Counted from the stretch's first letter, positions 52,059 to 62,078 are shown. The stretch: 64,000 nt of DNA from JAMQKA01 sp043951865 (GCF_043951865.1 NZ_JBINJF010000007.1:109452-173451); one strand, 5' to 3'. Program-made: numbers and translations. The notes: generated from the sequence alone by a model not told the origin.

Positions 52059-53507
52059 ATGACTACTCAAAAATCTTTATTTCTTGCTGTACTGTGTCTT
52101 GTCGTGTTTATATATGGATGTGATGAGTCACTGACGGATGTAAATTCCAATCCCAACAGCCCGACAGATGTAGATCCCAATATCATTCTACCGTACGCCA
52201 TGGAGAGTGCCGTAGACCTCTACCAGGGGGCAGCCGTGGGTATGGAGTTTGGAAACCTTATCGTCCAGCACTGGGCCCGCATCCAGGGAACGGACAAAGA
52301 TCGCTACATATACAGTAACTCTTCATTCAGTAGTTTTTGGGAAGGTGGGTATTCCGGTCCGCTGATGGACTTCCAGCGCATCCAGAAGCTGGGAGAAGAG
52401 CAGGGAAATCCCAACTACCAGGCCGTGGGTATGATTATGAAAGCCTGGTACTTTTCGCTACTAACAGATTCGTTTGGCGATATCCCGTATAGCGAGGCCC
52501 TGCAGGGTATTGACGGTGGCGTTACCCAACCGGCGTTTGATCGCCAGGAAGTTATCTATACCAATCTGCTGCAGCAGTTGGAAACGGCAAGTTCTATGAT
52601 CGTAACCAACGATCACGAAATCAGTGGTGATATTCTTTACAGCGGGGATATGAGCAAATGGCAGAAGTTTGCCAATTCCCTCCGTTTTCGTCTGTTGATG
52701 CGTATTTCCGGGAAGGAAAATGTAAGCAGCAAGCTGGCAAGTCTGGTGCAAAACGACAATATGTTTGACTCCAATGAGGATAACGCCCAGCTGGTGTACC
52801 TTTCCAATCCGCCCAATCGACATCCCATCATTGAGCTGCCCTCCGGCCGACGCAACCAGTTCAGGGTCAGTAAAACGCTGGTTGATCGCCTCAAACAGCT
52901 CAACGATCCCCGGCTGGAAGTATATGCGGATACCACGCAGTACACTTCGGCAACCAAGCCACAGGATAGCCTCTATGTAGGCGTGCCGAACGGCCTTATG
53001 CCAGAGGATGCTGCCAAGTTGGGTATGGACCGCACCTCAAAAATCGGGTCGGCATTTCGTAAGGCTGAGACGCCCGGCGTAATAATGACTTACGCTGAAC
53101 TGAATTTCCTGATGGCCGAGGCCGCCGAAAAAGGATTTATTTCCGGTTCGGTGGAAAGTTATTATGAGAAAGGCATTCGGGCGTCCTTTGATCAACATGG
53201 AGTTACCGGGGTCGACAGCTACCTTTCCGAAGCTGAGGTTGATTTTGATCCCGCAAATGCCCTGCAGCTGATTGGCGAACAGAAATGGATCGCCCTCTAC
53301 GGACAAGGTTTAGAAGCCTGGAATGACTGGAAACGAACCGGCTTCCCTGAACTGGAGCCATCCATCGCCAATGACAATGACGACCAAATTCCGGTCCGCA
53401 TGGAATATCCCTTCTCGGCACAAATCACGAACCAGCAGAATTATGATGAGGCGATTAGCCGACAGGGAGAAAACAGTATCAACACGCATGTTTGGTGGGA
53501 TGAATAA
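52059..53507 (+). CDS. SusD/RagB family outer-membrane nutrient-binding lipoprotein
   Basis: A 482-residue lipoprotein. Start at ATG 52059, giving a signal with the lipobox FIYGCDESL; an upstream in-frame start inside susC is rejected. TPR-like core features: YQGAAVGMEFGNLIVQHWAR, VGMIMKAWYFSLLTDSFGDI then PYSEAL, and PGVIMTYAELNFLMAEAAEK near the C-terminus. It resembles the SusD-like_2 group. It caps the SusC barrel and binds the substrate at the surface. A 25-bp gap separates it from susC, and a strong terminator follows. Confidence 0.95.
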   Translation: MTTQKSLFLAVLCLVVFIYGCDESLTDVNSNPNSPTDVDPNIILPYAMESAVDLYQGAAVGMEFGNLIVQHWARIQGTDKDRYIYSNSSFSSFWEGGYSGPLMDFQRIQKLGEEQGNPNYQAVGMIMKAWYFSLLTDSFGDIPYSEALQGIDGGVTQPAFDRQEVIYTNLLQQLETASSMIVTNDHEISGDILYSGDMSKWQKFANSLRFRLLMRISGKENVSSKLASLVQNDNMFDSNEDNAQLVYLSNPPNRHPIIELPSGRRNQFRVSKTLVDRLKQLNDPRLEVYADTTQYTSATKPQDSLYVGVPNGLMPEDAAKLGMDRTSKIGSAFRKAETPGVIMTYAELNFLMAEAAEKGFISGSVESYYEKGIRASFDQHGVTGVDSYLSEAEVDFDPANALQLIGEQKWIALYGQGLEAWNDWKRTGFPELEPSIANDNDDQIPVRMEYPFSAQITNQQNYDEAISRQGENSINTHVWWDE

Positions 53508-53541
53508 GCTGGACTAAATCCAGAGCCAAACACTCAAAATT

Positions 53542-53576
53542 AAGGGGAAGGATGATAGCTCATCCTTCCCCTTTTT
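53542..53576 (+). terminator. Strong intrinsic terminator of the SusC/D operon
   Basis: AAGGGGAAGGATGA (53542-53555) pairs perfectly over 14 bp with TCATCCTTCCCCTT (53560-53573) around a TAGC loop, followed by T residues. It lies 35 bp after the susD stop. The rest of the 300-bp convergent gap shows nothing else. Confidence 0.93.
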
Positions 53577-53807
53577 CATGTTTAATAGCTGCCTAAACGG
53601 AAAATATCTTAAATGTGAAGTATTGGTTCGCGGAAATGACCAACTCCAGACCCAGGAAATTACCGTCTAGTGTGTATTAAAAAACTAATAATGTGGAAAT
53701 GAAATCCCATTTTGGAATGCGATAAACCTCAATATATAAGCTTGATAGGGTTCGGTTTTTCTATTCGTAAAATGAACACCCAAATCCAGAGTTGTTGGGG
53801 TTTTGCC

Positions 53808-55625
53808 TTATTTTGTTATAGTCAGTTCATCAAGAACCTTTCGATCATTGTCAATAGCCTGGAATAAAATTGTATCAGCCCGAACTTGCCAGCGTGTAAA
53901 ATGATGAGTAAATAATACTGTATCCATTTTGGGGTAATCAGAAAGTTCCGGTTTTGTAGTAATATTACCACCCGCTCCTCCGGTCACAATATAATACGTA
54001 GTTTGATTCCCATATTGTTTGATCAATCGCTCGTACGCATGACTGTGCCCCGCAACCACAAAATCGATATTGTACTTTTCGATAAGAGGTTCCAAGGCCT
54101 CGCGAACCGAAACTTCCCCGTGGTAGCCCGGCCAGCCCTGTGCATATGGTGGATGATGCAGCACAATAAAATGCCATTTAGCATCAGTCCAAAACGGCTT
54201 CTTTAGTTCACTGACCAGCCACTTGTATTGGTCAGAATTTGGTTCAATGCCCACCGGAAATGTGTTATGTGGATCAAGTGCAATAAAAGCAGCATTACCA
54301 CTGGACCAAGAGTAGTAGGTTCTGGGTGGTTCGTTACCATTACGGGCATATTTATGAAAATCCTTGGCGATCATGGAATCGTAAAAACCGTCATAATCGT
54401 GGTTGCCTGGCACCAGGTATACCGGGGTGTGAGCACTCATCGGGTGCAGGGTTTGCAGTAGCCGTGTATACTCTTGAGGGCGCCAGGCTTGGTCGGCCAG
54501 GTCGCCAACACCTACTGTGAATTCAAGCGGATGCGCCTGCATGGCATGTACCACCTGGTCAAAAGTTTCCCACCCGCTCTGGCTGTCGCCCCAGATAGCA
54601 AACTCAAAGTGAGTGGTGTCCCTCGGAAGTTTAAAGGGATATACCCTGGAGCGATTTTCATGCTGTTTTATTTGATAGTAATAAGTTTTGCCGGGCTCCA
54701 GGTTTGATAGAGATATCTCATGCATTCTATACGATGAATCACTTTCTATGGTATTATTCATAAGTTCAGGGTCAGATCCCCAAATAACCTGGTGCGATGT
54801 GGGGATATCTGTTTCCCACAAGATCGATAACTTCCCTGGACCAACGTGCTGCAGATAGGGTGGGGTTTCAAAATAGGGCAGATGTTTGAGTGCTTTTTCA
54901 GCACTTGCCACAGTCTTTTCGGTTGGATTGTTTATTGCTAATAAAATAGTGTTGACTGTGGTATTAGACAGTTCTTCAAACTGAATCGCCTTTTCAACGA
55001 ATAGCTCAACTCTTCGGTATAATTTTCGATAGCGTTCATAGTGCATGAATTCCTGATGGTTGTAAGCGTGTACAGAGTTGAGTCCGCCGTGCATGGCATT
55101 ATTCAACACGCGGATTACCAGCTTTTTAGGTGAAGAGCTGGCGGGGAAATGAAAAAAGCGTCCGCGATATACCGATATGCGTTGCCCGCCGTACCAGGCC
55201 TGCGCACCATCATCAGCATTGATGCGGAGGGTGACGGGGCGCGGGAATGCAATTTGGGTGACGTACCACATTGGGCTATCCGGCTCCAACAGTCGATGGC
55301 GTATCGTCACAGGTTGCAGTGAACCCGGCAGGTCGTGAAGGGTTACATCGAGTCGCTCAGAAGAAGCTCCCTTGGCGTACAGCCAATTTATATCTGAAAA
55401 AATATTCAGCCGATTTGGGCGACTTGGAACATCAAGTTGCTTGAAGGCTTTTTTTATTTTATGAATTTCAGCAGAATTCGATTCTAGAGAAGCTTCGAAT
55501 ACAGATTTATCTGTACTTTTACCCAGTTGCTGATTCTGACAGTTAGCGGTAAAATGGAGAAAAAGAACTAAAATCACTGGGAGTACTATCGCGATATGAG
55601 TATTACGTAAGTGTTTTGAAAACAT
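53808..55625 (-). CDS. Secreted purple acid phosphatase-like metallophosphoesterase
   Basis: A 605-residue protein with a signal peptide (1-30, ending FTANCQNQ). The N-terminal part (~50-200) includes VTIRHRLLEPDSPMWYVTQI; a fibronectin-III-like PAP domain spans ~250-330 (LSILWETDIPTSHQVIWGSD and LSNLEPGKTYYYQIKQ), then the metallophosphoesterase domain: IWGDSQSGWETF, VGVGDLADQAW, LVPGNHDYDGF, FIVLHHPPYAQGW and VVAGHSHAYERL. These five blocks hold the metal ligands. It would release phosphate from organic esters outside the cell. It converges on the SusC/D operon. Confidence 0.9.
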   Translation of the reverse strand: MFSKHLRNTHIAIVLPVILVLFLHFTANCQNQQLGKSTDKSVFEASLESNSAEIHKIKKAFKQLDVPSRPNRLNIFSDINWLYAKGASSERLDVTLHDLPGSLQPVTIRHRLLEPDSPMWYVTQIAFPRPVTLRINADDGAQAWYGGQRISVYRGRFFHFPASSSPKKLVIRVLNNAMHGGLNSVHAYNHQEFMHYERYRKLYRRVELFVEKAIQFEELSNTTVNTILLAINNPTEKTVASAEKALKHLPYFETPPYLQHVGPGKLSILWETDIPTSHQVIWGSDPELMNNTIESDSSYRMHEISLSNLEPGKTYYYQIKQHENRSRVYPFKLPRDTTHFEFAIWGDSQSGWETFDQVVHAMQAHPLEFTVGVGDLADQAWRPQEYTRLLQTLHPMSAHTPVYLVPGNHDYDGFYDSMIAKDFHKYARNGNEPPRTYYSWSSGNAAFIALDPHNTFPVGIEPNSDQYKWLVSELKKPFWTDAKWHFIVLHHPPYAQGWPGYHGEVSVREALEPLIEKYNIDFVVAGHSHAYERLIKQYGNQTTYYIVTGGAGGNITTKPELSDYPKMDTVLFTHHFTRWQVRADTILFQAIDNDRKVLDELTITK

Positions 55626-56148
55626 GGTTAGGTTTGTGTAGAACGGTTAATTTTGAACCATTCTACACTTAACATGAGGTATAACCACTACACTTTATAC
55701 TAAAAATCACATTACTTTTTATGGATCTACTTATGCCACATTTTCGACGCCCCATCCCATCCGAAAATTTGCAGTACCAACTGAATTAGCCAGTAGAGGT
55801 GCCGTTATTACTTAAGACGATGCAAAACTGGCTCAAACAAGGCTATATGGACGAGGTCGCCACCAAGATCGGCCCACTAAGCAATAACTGCGGTGACTCC
55901 GTAAGGAGAACCGTCAACTCAAGCAAAGGCGACAGCTTGGTTTGCCAAGGAGACCGACGCAACTCTTGAGAACTAACTCATCACGTTCAAGAACGTAAAA
56001 GGGTATTTTAAAAAAACAATCTATCCCAATCTGTCCCATTCTTTAACACCCCATTGCACCCTGTTCCAGCCCATCCCGGGGTATTTTTCCTAATTTGAAT
56101 TAGTGTTACGTTGATATCAGTTATTGGTCACACTGACGCAATAACCCC
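55626..56148. other. Intergenic region with possible decayed coding sequence
   Basis: About 520 bp. A short open stretch around 55816-55968 (frame reading KTMQNWLKQGYMDEVATKIG) might be the trace of a decayed gene, but I cannot assign it. CTAATT-TG-AATTAG (56090-56103) is a perfect palindrome 46 bp before the next gene and may be an operator. Confidence 0.35.
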
Positions 56149-57123
56149 ATGCCAACGAACACGAAGCCAATGCCTGAAACGCTGGAAAATAAGCCGAACG
56201 AACCCCAAGAGCGGGACTACGCCACCTTCCTGCTAGAGCTGGAGCAAGGCCTGCCGATTTTTGGGCGCATTACCGGTACTACTAACGGGCTCCAGCAAGT
56301 AGAGAAAGAGCTACCGTTCAACTTCCGGCAGCCCTTCAATGTGGTAAAAGCAATATTCAAATTAGAACCGGGCCTGTACTCTCTGCACACCGGCATCGAC
56401 GAAGATATTGTGATCGGCTTTCGCATTGACCCACCCGAGGATCAGCCCGATACTTTGGGCCAAGAACCTGCTGCCGCCAGCAGAACCGCTCCTGAAAATT
56501 ATTACCAGCAACGCGCCCTGCGGCTGGAAGGCGAGCTGCATGACGCCGACCGCAAGATTCGCCAGCTCGTCGATGAAATCATGGGGCTCAAGCGCCAGCT
56601 CTCCGAAGACAAAACGGCTACGCTGCTGACCCACCAGCGGGAGCTGGCCGACCTAAAGGAATCCCACCGCAACGAGATTGACCGGCTCAAGGAAATGCAC
56701 CGAAGTGACCTCAAAGCTCTCGAAAAAGAGCTCGCAGAACTGGAAAAGGTGAAATTCCGCATGGAGATGGAGCAGCGGGCCGGCGGCCGGGACGCGGGCA
56801 GCCGCATGCTGGATATGCTGGAGGAGAATGCCCCCATGTTTTTCACCGTGATCTCCCAGCTGTTTGCTGGCCAGGGAGGACAAAAGCAGCTATTACAACC
56901 ACCGGCTGGTACTCCCTATATCAGCGAAGAGGAGGCCCAGGCCCTGGCCAAGGCGCTCAAAACCGAACTAGAACCGACCTCTCCCCAGCCCCAACAACCT
57001 GATTCCCACCTCGCTTGCAGCCAACTACTAAGCTGTACGAGCACCGACGTGGGTCCCCATACCCGGCGATTGCTCACCGATGTCATCAGCGAGCTGCAGA
57101 AGCTCGTCAAAGCCAACCGGTGA
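56149..57123 (+). CDS. Coiled-coil protein of unknown function, 324 aa
   Basis: No recognised family. The N-terminal domain (~20-95: DYATFLLELEQGLPIFGRIT ... LEPGLYSLHTGIDEDIVIGF) is alpha/beta; a long coiled coil runs ~118-215 (LRLEGELHDADRKIRQLVDE to the VKFRMEMEQR block); a C-terminal part contains ENAPMFFTVISQLFAGQGG and a helical tail. No signal peptide. It is flanked by long non-coding stretches and more GC-rich than nearby genes, consistent with an accessory or transferred gene. Confidence 0.7.
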   Translation: MPTNTKPMPETLENKPNEPQERDYATFLLELEQGLPIFGRITGTTNGLQQVEKELPFNFRQPFNVVKAIFKLEPGLYSLHTGIDEDIVIGFRIDPPEDQPDTLGQEPAAASRTAPENYYQQRALRLEGELHDADRKIRQLVDEIMGLKRQLSEDKTATLLTHQRELADLKESHRNEIDRLKEMHRSDLKALEKELAELEKVKFRMEMEQRAGGRDAGSRMLDMLEENAPMFFTVISQLFAGQGGQKQLLQPPAGTPYISEEEAQALAKALKTELEPTSPQPQQPDSHLACSQLLSCTSTDVGPHTRRLLTDVISELQKLVKANR

Positions 57124-57254
57124 TGATATCCTGGTATTGAAGGCGTCTTGAACCGGGCTTCTCAACTGGTAACCAGCTGTACTCGGTGTGAGGAGATCCG
57201 CGAGTTAATGGAGGCTCAGATAAATAACACAATAAAGCTTTGTTAAAATAATTG

Positions 57255-57626
57255 CTATGTATATAGATGGAACTCTGAAAACCACGGCGCATCCTGATCC
57301 ACCTCATATACACGTTGATACTTCGTAAAAGTATGTGTGGTACCTGTGATATCTGACAATCGTTCTACGCTTGATAATTTTTGTTCTTCGATTTCAAAAA
57401 AAATGCCATTCTCCTGATTATTCTTAAGTCTCATCAAACTGTTGGGAATCGCAAAGTGACGATGCATTTTACCCACGAAATCCGCATAGCATAACATAAT
57501 ATAGAGTATCATCCCATCCCCCGGGTCAATCATGATATTTTGAATAACTCCGACATCCTCTCCATCCCTGTTCTTTACTTTCCTTCCCATGATATTCGTT
57601 ACTAATTGAATAGAACTCCTCATCAC
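57255..57626 (-). CDS. PRC-barrel domain-containing protein
   Basis: A 123-residue protein with a PRC-barrel-like fold: NIMGRKVKNRDGEDVGVIQN then IMIDPGDGMILYIML and FAIPNSLMRLK. PRC-barrels occur in the photosynthetic reaction centre H subunit and RimM and in stress-associated small proteins. The role here is unknown; the neighbouring GroEL and HEAT proteins suggest a stress-linked cluster. Confidence 0.75.
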   Translation of the reverse strand: MMRSSIQLVTNIMGRKVKNRDGEDVGVIQNIMIDPGDGMILYIMLCYADFVGKMHRHFAIPNSLMRLKNNQENGIFFEIEEQKLSSVERLSDITGTTHTFTKYQRVYEVDQDAPWFSEFHLYT

Positions 57627-57689
57627 ATTTTCCCTTTCGATATTATTTCACCCTATCACCCTATTTGGGGGGGGGTGGGATATGAACGA

Positions 57690-58328
57690 CTACTTCAACA
57701 ATTCATCTTGCACATTTATGATTTTGTGGCGACACCGAGCAACCCAATGGGACTCCTTTTTGATAAGTTGCTTATCCTTTAAGGCTTTTTTCAAGATCCA
57801 TCTGATGTTCGGATCATTTGATAACAGCCAATGTTCAAACATCGGCTTTCCCTGCTCCGGGCAAGCAAGGATGGCACTGCTCCAGTAATAACCCAATGCT
57901 TTTTTCAATAATTTATATTCCCGGGTAGATGCTTTCGCTCCGGCAATACTGTTCATTGCTTTTTCAAGTAAGTGGAAAGTCTCTCTTGCATAACTGGGAT
58001 CCCGTAAAAATTCCTCCCTGCAAATACTCGTTAGGATTGCTCTTTGTTCATACATATTTCCATTAATCCAGTCTTTGCCGATAATAAACAATTGGCCCAA
58101 ATCATGTTTCCCAATAATCTGTAGTGCTTTTTTTACGGCCTCCCGAATTCGCCAGCGTTCATCGGAAGCGGCTCTTCGTAAGAGCTCAACGGCATTTTCC
58201 TTCCCTTCAATGACTAGTCGTCCCAGGCCCAACACGCCACAAAAAGTCAGGAACTCTTTAGGGGAGTTCTGTGGGGCATCTTTCTCCGACATAGATGCGT
58301 ATTCCTGAATTACATGTATGCCATCCAT
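57690..58328 (-). CDS. HEAT-repeat-like protein, 212 aa
   Basis: An all-helical protein with at least three HEAT-like repeats: AVELLRRAASDERWRIREAV with KKALQIIGKHD, FLRDPSYARETFHLLEKAMN, and FEHWLLSNDPNIRWILKKAL with KDKQLIKKESHW. The last part recalls DNA-alkylation-repair HEAT proteins. Function unknown. It lies 103 bp after the GroEL stop and on the same strand, so read-through is plausible. Confidence 0.65.
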   Translation of the reverse strand: MDGIHVIQEYASMSEKDAPQNSPKEFLTFCGVLGLGRLVIEGKENAVELLRRAASDERWRIREAVKKALQIIGKHDLGQLFIIGKDWINGNMYEQRAILTSICREEFLRDPSYARETFHLLEKAMNSIAGAKASTREYKLLKKALGYYWSSAILACPEQGKPMFEHWLLSNDPNIRWILKKALKDKQLIKKESHWVARCRHKIINVQDELLK

Positions 58329-58431
58329 ATTGCTAAGGTTAAATATGGTAAATCGTTACTCACATCTTATTCGAAATATATTGCAAGCGATGTAGATGAA
58401 TAAGGTACCCAAAAAACCGATTACTCCTGTT

Positions 58432-60066
58432 TTACTCTAGCATACCATCTTCCAGGGCGGCTTCATCACGGAAGCTTTTGGGCTTTTCTTCGACTTCAGT
58501 CATCGTCGCTTCGGTAAGCAGTAGTGTCCCGGCCACCGATACGGCATTTTCGAGCGCGATTCGAACCACTTTGGTCGGGTCGATAATACCGGCTTTATAC
58601 AGGTCGACAAACTGGTTTTGCGCGGCATCAAAACCATAGTTCCCATCCCCGGCCATCATCTTTTCAACGATTACCCCGTCATCGACTCCCGAATTTTCAG
58701 CAATCTGCCGGGCGGGTGCTTCCAAAGCCCTCCGCAATATGAGGATACCCGTTTTTTCATCTCCCTCTGTTTTTTTGGCCTCTTCCTCAACGGCATTAGT
58801 TGTTCTCAACAAGGCCAGGCCGGCACCCGGTACGATCCCCTCTTCAATGGCCGCCTTGGTGGCGCTGATGGCATCTTCGAAAGCTTCTTTCCGGCTTTTG
58901 AGCTCCGTTTCGGAAGGTGCGCCCACCCGGATAACGGCGACACCACCCGAGAGTTTGGCCAGTCGTTCCTGCAGTTTCTCTTTGTCGTAGTCAGAATCTG
59001 ATTTCTCGATTTGCCTGCGAAGCTCGTTGCATCGCCCTTCGATGGCCCCTTTATCTCCACCTCCGCCGATAACCGTTGTCGTATCTTTGTCCACCAAAAT
59101 GCGCTGTGCCGAACCCAGCATCTCCGTAGTAATATTCTCAAGCTTCATGCCCAGCGATTCCGATATCAACTGCCCGCCGGTAAGCAGGGCGATATCCTGG
59201 AGCATGGCCGTCCGGCGGTCCCCAAAGCCCGGTGCTTTAATGGCCACGCAGGATAGGACACCCCGAATTCGATTCACCACAAGGCTGGCCAGGGCTTCCC
59301 CATCCACATCTTCAGCGATCACCACAAGCCCGGTCTGCTGTTTGGCCATCTCTTCCAACATGGGAAGCAAGTCTTTAATATTGCTGATCTTTTTGTCATA
59401 CAGCAGAATTCGGGGATTCTCTATTTCAACTTCCATCTTCTCGGCATCTGTCACAAAGTATGGGGAAAGATATCCACGGTCGAATTGCATACCCTCTACG
59501 ACTTCAACCTGGGTCTCCGTACCTTTGGCCTCCTCCACCGTAATCACTCCTTCAGGCCCAATTTTATCGATAGCCTCGGCCACCAGGTCGCCAATGGCAC
59601 TATCGTTATGCGCCGATATGGTGGCCACCTGCTGTTTTTCCTTGTGTGTTTTTACCGGTCTGGAAATTTCTTTTAATGCCTCAACAGCAACGGCTAATCC
59701 CCGGTCCAACCCTCTCTTCAACTCGATAGCACTGGCCCGGGCAGCCACATTTTTGAGTCCCTCGGCAAAAATAGTATAAGCCAAAATTGTTGATGTAGAG
59801 GTCCCATCCCCCACCAGGTCACCGGTACACTCGGCAGCTTCTTTCAACACCTGAGCCCCTAGATTCTCTTCGGGGTCTTTCAGGTCCATTTCTTTTGCAA
59901 TAGTTACGCCATCATTACATACGAGCGGTTTTCCCCATTTTTTGCCAATCAACACTGATTTGGATTTCGGACCCAGGGTTATGCGAACGGCATCATAAAG
60001 AGTGGTAGCTCCTTTCAAGAGTTTCTCCCTGGCTGAAGTCTGAAAAAGTAGTTTTTTGTAAGCCAT
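58432..60066 (-). CDS. groEL: Chaperonin GroEL, divergent copy without groES
   Basis: A 544-residue Hsp60. I start at the ATG at 60064-60066 (MAYKKLLFQTSAREK), which has AAGGAG 7 nt upstream; a longer reading to 60150 adds 28 unlikely residues. The ATPase loop VGDGTSTSTILAYTI corresponds to the DGTTTAT motif, and VIRVGAPSETE to the VxxGxxTE segment before D398. Unlike housekeeping GroEL it lacks the C-terminal GGM repeat and ends EEKPKSFRDEAALEDGMLE. groES is not adjacent and no CIRCE element is visible. It is probably an additional, specialised chaperonin. Confidence 0.92.
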   Translation of the reverse strand: MAYKKLLFQTSAREKLLKGATTLYDAVRITLGPKSKSVLIGKKWGKPLVCNDGVTIAKEMDLKDPEENLGAQVLKEAAECTGDLVGDGTSTSTILAYTIFAEGLKNVAARASAIELKRGLDRGLAVAVEALKEISRPVKTHKEKQQVATISAHNDSAIGDLVAEAIDKIGPEGVITVEEAKGTETQVEVVEGMQFDRGYLSPYFVTDAEKMEVEIENPRILLYDKKISNIKDLLPMLEEMAKQQTGLVVIAEDVDGEALASLVVNRIRGVLSCVAIKAPGFGDRRTAMLQDIALLTGGQLISESLGMKLENITTEMLGSAQRILVDKDTTTVIGGGGDKGAIEGRCNELRRQIEKSDSDYDKEKLQERLAKLSGGVAVIRVGAPSETELKSRKEAFEDAISATKAAIEEGIVPGAGLALLRTTNAVEEEAKKTEGDEKTGILILRRALEAPARQIAENSGVDDGVIVEKMMAGDGNYGFDAAQNQFVDLYKAGIIDPTKVVRIALENAVSVAGTLLLTEATMTEVEEKPKSFRDEAALEDGMLE

Positions 60067-60194
60067 AATGTTCTCCTTGTTAAATTCATTACTCAAATAA
60101 ATTACGATAGGAAACAACAGATGGGTATAGGCTTTGAAACCAAACGGCATGTAAGAAATGTTCTTCTAGCTCATGTAAGGGAAATCCCTGCCAA

Positions 60195-60845
60195 TTAGGC
60201 TGGAGAAGATTTTATTGTTTGATTACGCCAGTTACTCAGGTAGCGTTGCACAGCTTCATCACTAAGGTTCGTAAAATTACGATATCCCTGTGAAACGGCT
60301 GCTAAATATTGATATTTATCCAGTATAACCACTTCATCTGCTTCGGCCTCAAGTGCAGTGAGCCTGGTTAGTCCCGAAACCGGAGCTGCTATTACGATCT
60401 TTTTGGATTGGTGCTTTCGACACATTCTAAGAGCAGCAAAAATGGTCGCTCCAGTGGCAATACCGTCATCCACGAGGATGACTACACGATTCCTCAGGCT
60501 GGGCAGTTCCTTTCCATTGCGGTACTTCAAAATGCGTCTTTGGATTTCCTTATTTTCCTTTGCCTGAACATTGGTAATAATATCTCTGGTAAGATATTGG
60601 TTTGACCACGGGTCAAGGTACAGGCTTCCATCCTCTGCAAGTGCTCCAAAGGCAGCTTCGGGCTGTTGAGGATAGCCGAGTTTACGGGTGATGATTACAT
60701 CAAAGTCGCATTCCAAGGCTCGTGCTACATAATACCCTACTTCCACTCCACCGCGAGGAATAGCCAACACGACAGGCCTTGCCGATTTGTATTTTTTGAG
60801 GGCCTTGCCCAGCTCTATACCTGCCTCTTTTCGATTCTCAAACAT
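60195..60845 (-). CDS. Phosphoribosyltransferase domain protein
   Basis: A 216-residue type I PRTase. The PRPP loop is RVVILVDDGIATGATIFAAL (~118-137) and the N-terminal block is VVLAIPRGGVEVGYYVARAL. Lacks a specific nucleobase hood, as in the widespread uncharacterised group of PRTases often next to stress genes or fused to dienelactone hydrolases. Substrate unknown. It lies 128 bp before groEL on the same strand. Confidence 0.87.
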   Translation of the reverse strand: MFENRKEAGIELGKALKKYKSARPVVLAIPRGGVEVGYYVARALECDFDVIITRKLGYPQQPEAAFGALAEDGSLYLDPWSNQYLTRDIITNVQAKENKEIQRRILKYRNGKELPSLRNRVVILVDDGIATGATIFAALRMCRKHQSKKIVIAAPVSGLTRLTALEAEADEVVILDKYQYLAAVSQGYRNFTNLSDEAVQRYLSNWRNQTIKSSPA

Positions 60846-61049
60846 GACTGTTTTCTCCGATGAGAGTTAATCTATTAATGCATCAAGCTGCGCATTAATA
60901 ACTTTAACTTCCTTAAAACGAGTTACCAACCCTATAGGTGCTTCTACCAAATGGTTGAGAGGGGTTTTCCTACACAGGATATTCAGGCGAAACTCCCTTG
61001 TAATGGCCTGGCGTTGGAGGTTGAGGGTGGGGTACCGTCCAATAGCTAT

Positions 61050-62068
61050 TCAGAACATGATGGCCGTGGTGATAAAAAAGTAGATCAGGATAGACAGCAC
61101 GTCCTGGATGACGGTTGCGATGGGACCATTTCAAAGGCCGGATCAATATCAATCAGGTTGAACAGAACCGGCAGTACCATGGCAACTAATGTGGCCGTGG
61201 AACAGGCTGCAAGCAGGGACAGACTCGTTCCAAACGCCAGTTGTGGATCACTCCAGTTCCAAAGGAGAAATGGATATGAAATCGCTGCCAATACAATCCC
61301 TATGGTTATGCCGGTGAGCAACTCTTGCCAGAGCACATTCTTGATGGTCACTCCCACGGAGAGCCCACGTACAATAATTGCTTCCGTTTGCGTACCCACT
61401 GCGTCGGCCAGGTATACAATTCCTGGAATAAAAAAGGCAATGGTTAACTCTTCCTGAAGCCTGGACTCAAATCCACTCACCACCTTCGCGGCAATAAACG
61501 CTCCCAAAAGCCCAAGTAACAACCAGGGCAGCCGGTGCCAAAAGCGTTTGAAAATTGGTTCCTGCAGCGCGGTTCGTGCTTTGTTCGTATCCTGCAAGAA
61601 TCCACCCACCCGGCTCAAATCCTCTTCGTGCTCTTTTAGCAGGACTTGTAGTAGCAGATAAGGCGGAATCAAGCCGATAAATTCTCCCTCTTTGTTTACC
61701 ACCGCCAGGGCCGATTCCTTGTGGTGCACCGCGGTCCATGCCGCCACTTCCTGGTCTACTCCCGGTCTAATCGTCGGGGGTTCCTCATCCATAATATCTC
61801 TTGCCATCAAGTGATCACCAGCGGAATACAGATCTTCAATTCGTATCAATCCCACAAACCTGGGGCCATCACAAACAATGATATGGGAGGCACACTCAAA
61901 GGCTTGTTCTGTTAGTTTTTTCTGGATGTCGATGGCATCGAGATCGGGAGAAACAATCGGTACAGAGGTAGTCGCAAGATCGGTTGCTATTTGTAAATTG
62001 GACTCTATAATGTCTAGAGGAACGGGAGAAGATATAGCCACCGAATTGCGGTATATATTGGAGTTCAA
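61050..62068 (-). pseudogene. MgtE-family transporter behind a TPP riboswitch, frameshifted near 61131
   Basis: A CBS-pair domain (~30-150: IVSPDLDAIDIQKKLTEQAF; ARDIMDEEPPTIRPG) is joined to the MgtE transmembrane domain (~175-325) with FFIPGIVYLADAVGTQTEAI. The MgtE_N domain is missing. The frame from 62068 ends early at 61085 with a nonsense tail after IDIDPAFE, whereas a frame change near 61129-61134 restores GPIATVIQDVLSILIYFFIT and a stop at 61050-61052, the expected family end. One lost base (GGA to GA) explains it; sequencing error or a real mutation. Start is a TTG at 62066-62068. Substrate could be Mg2+ or, given the riboswitch, a thiamine-related compound (inference). Confidence 0.8.
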
Positions 62069-62078
62069 ATCAAAAAAG

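Noticed and set aside
55816..55970. Transposase fragment
   Set aside because: Only a vague resemblance to an HTH-like stretch; no terminal inverted repeats or catalytic motif.
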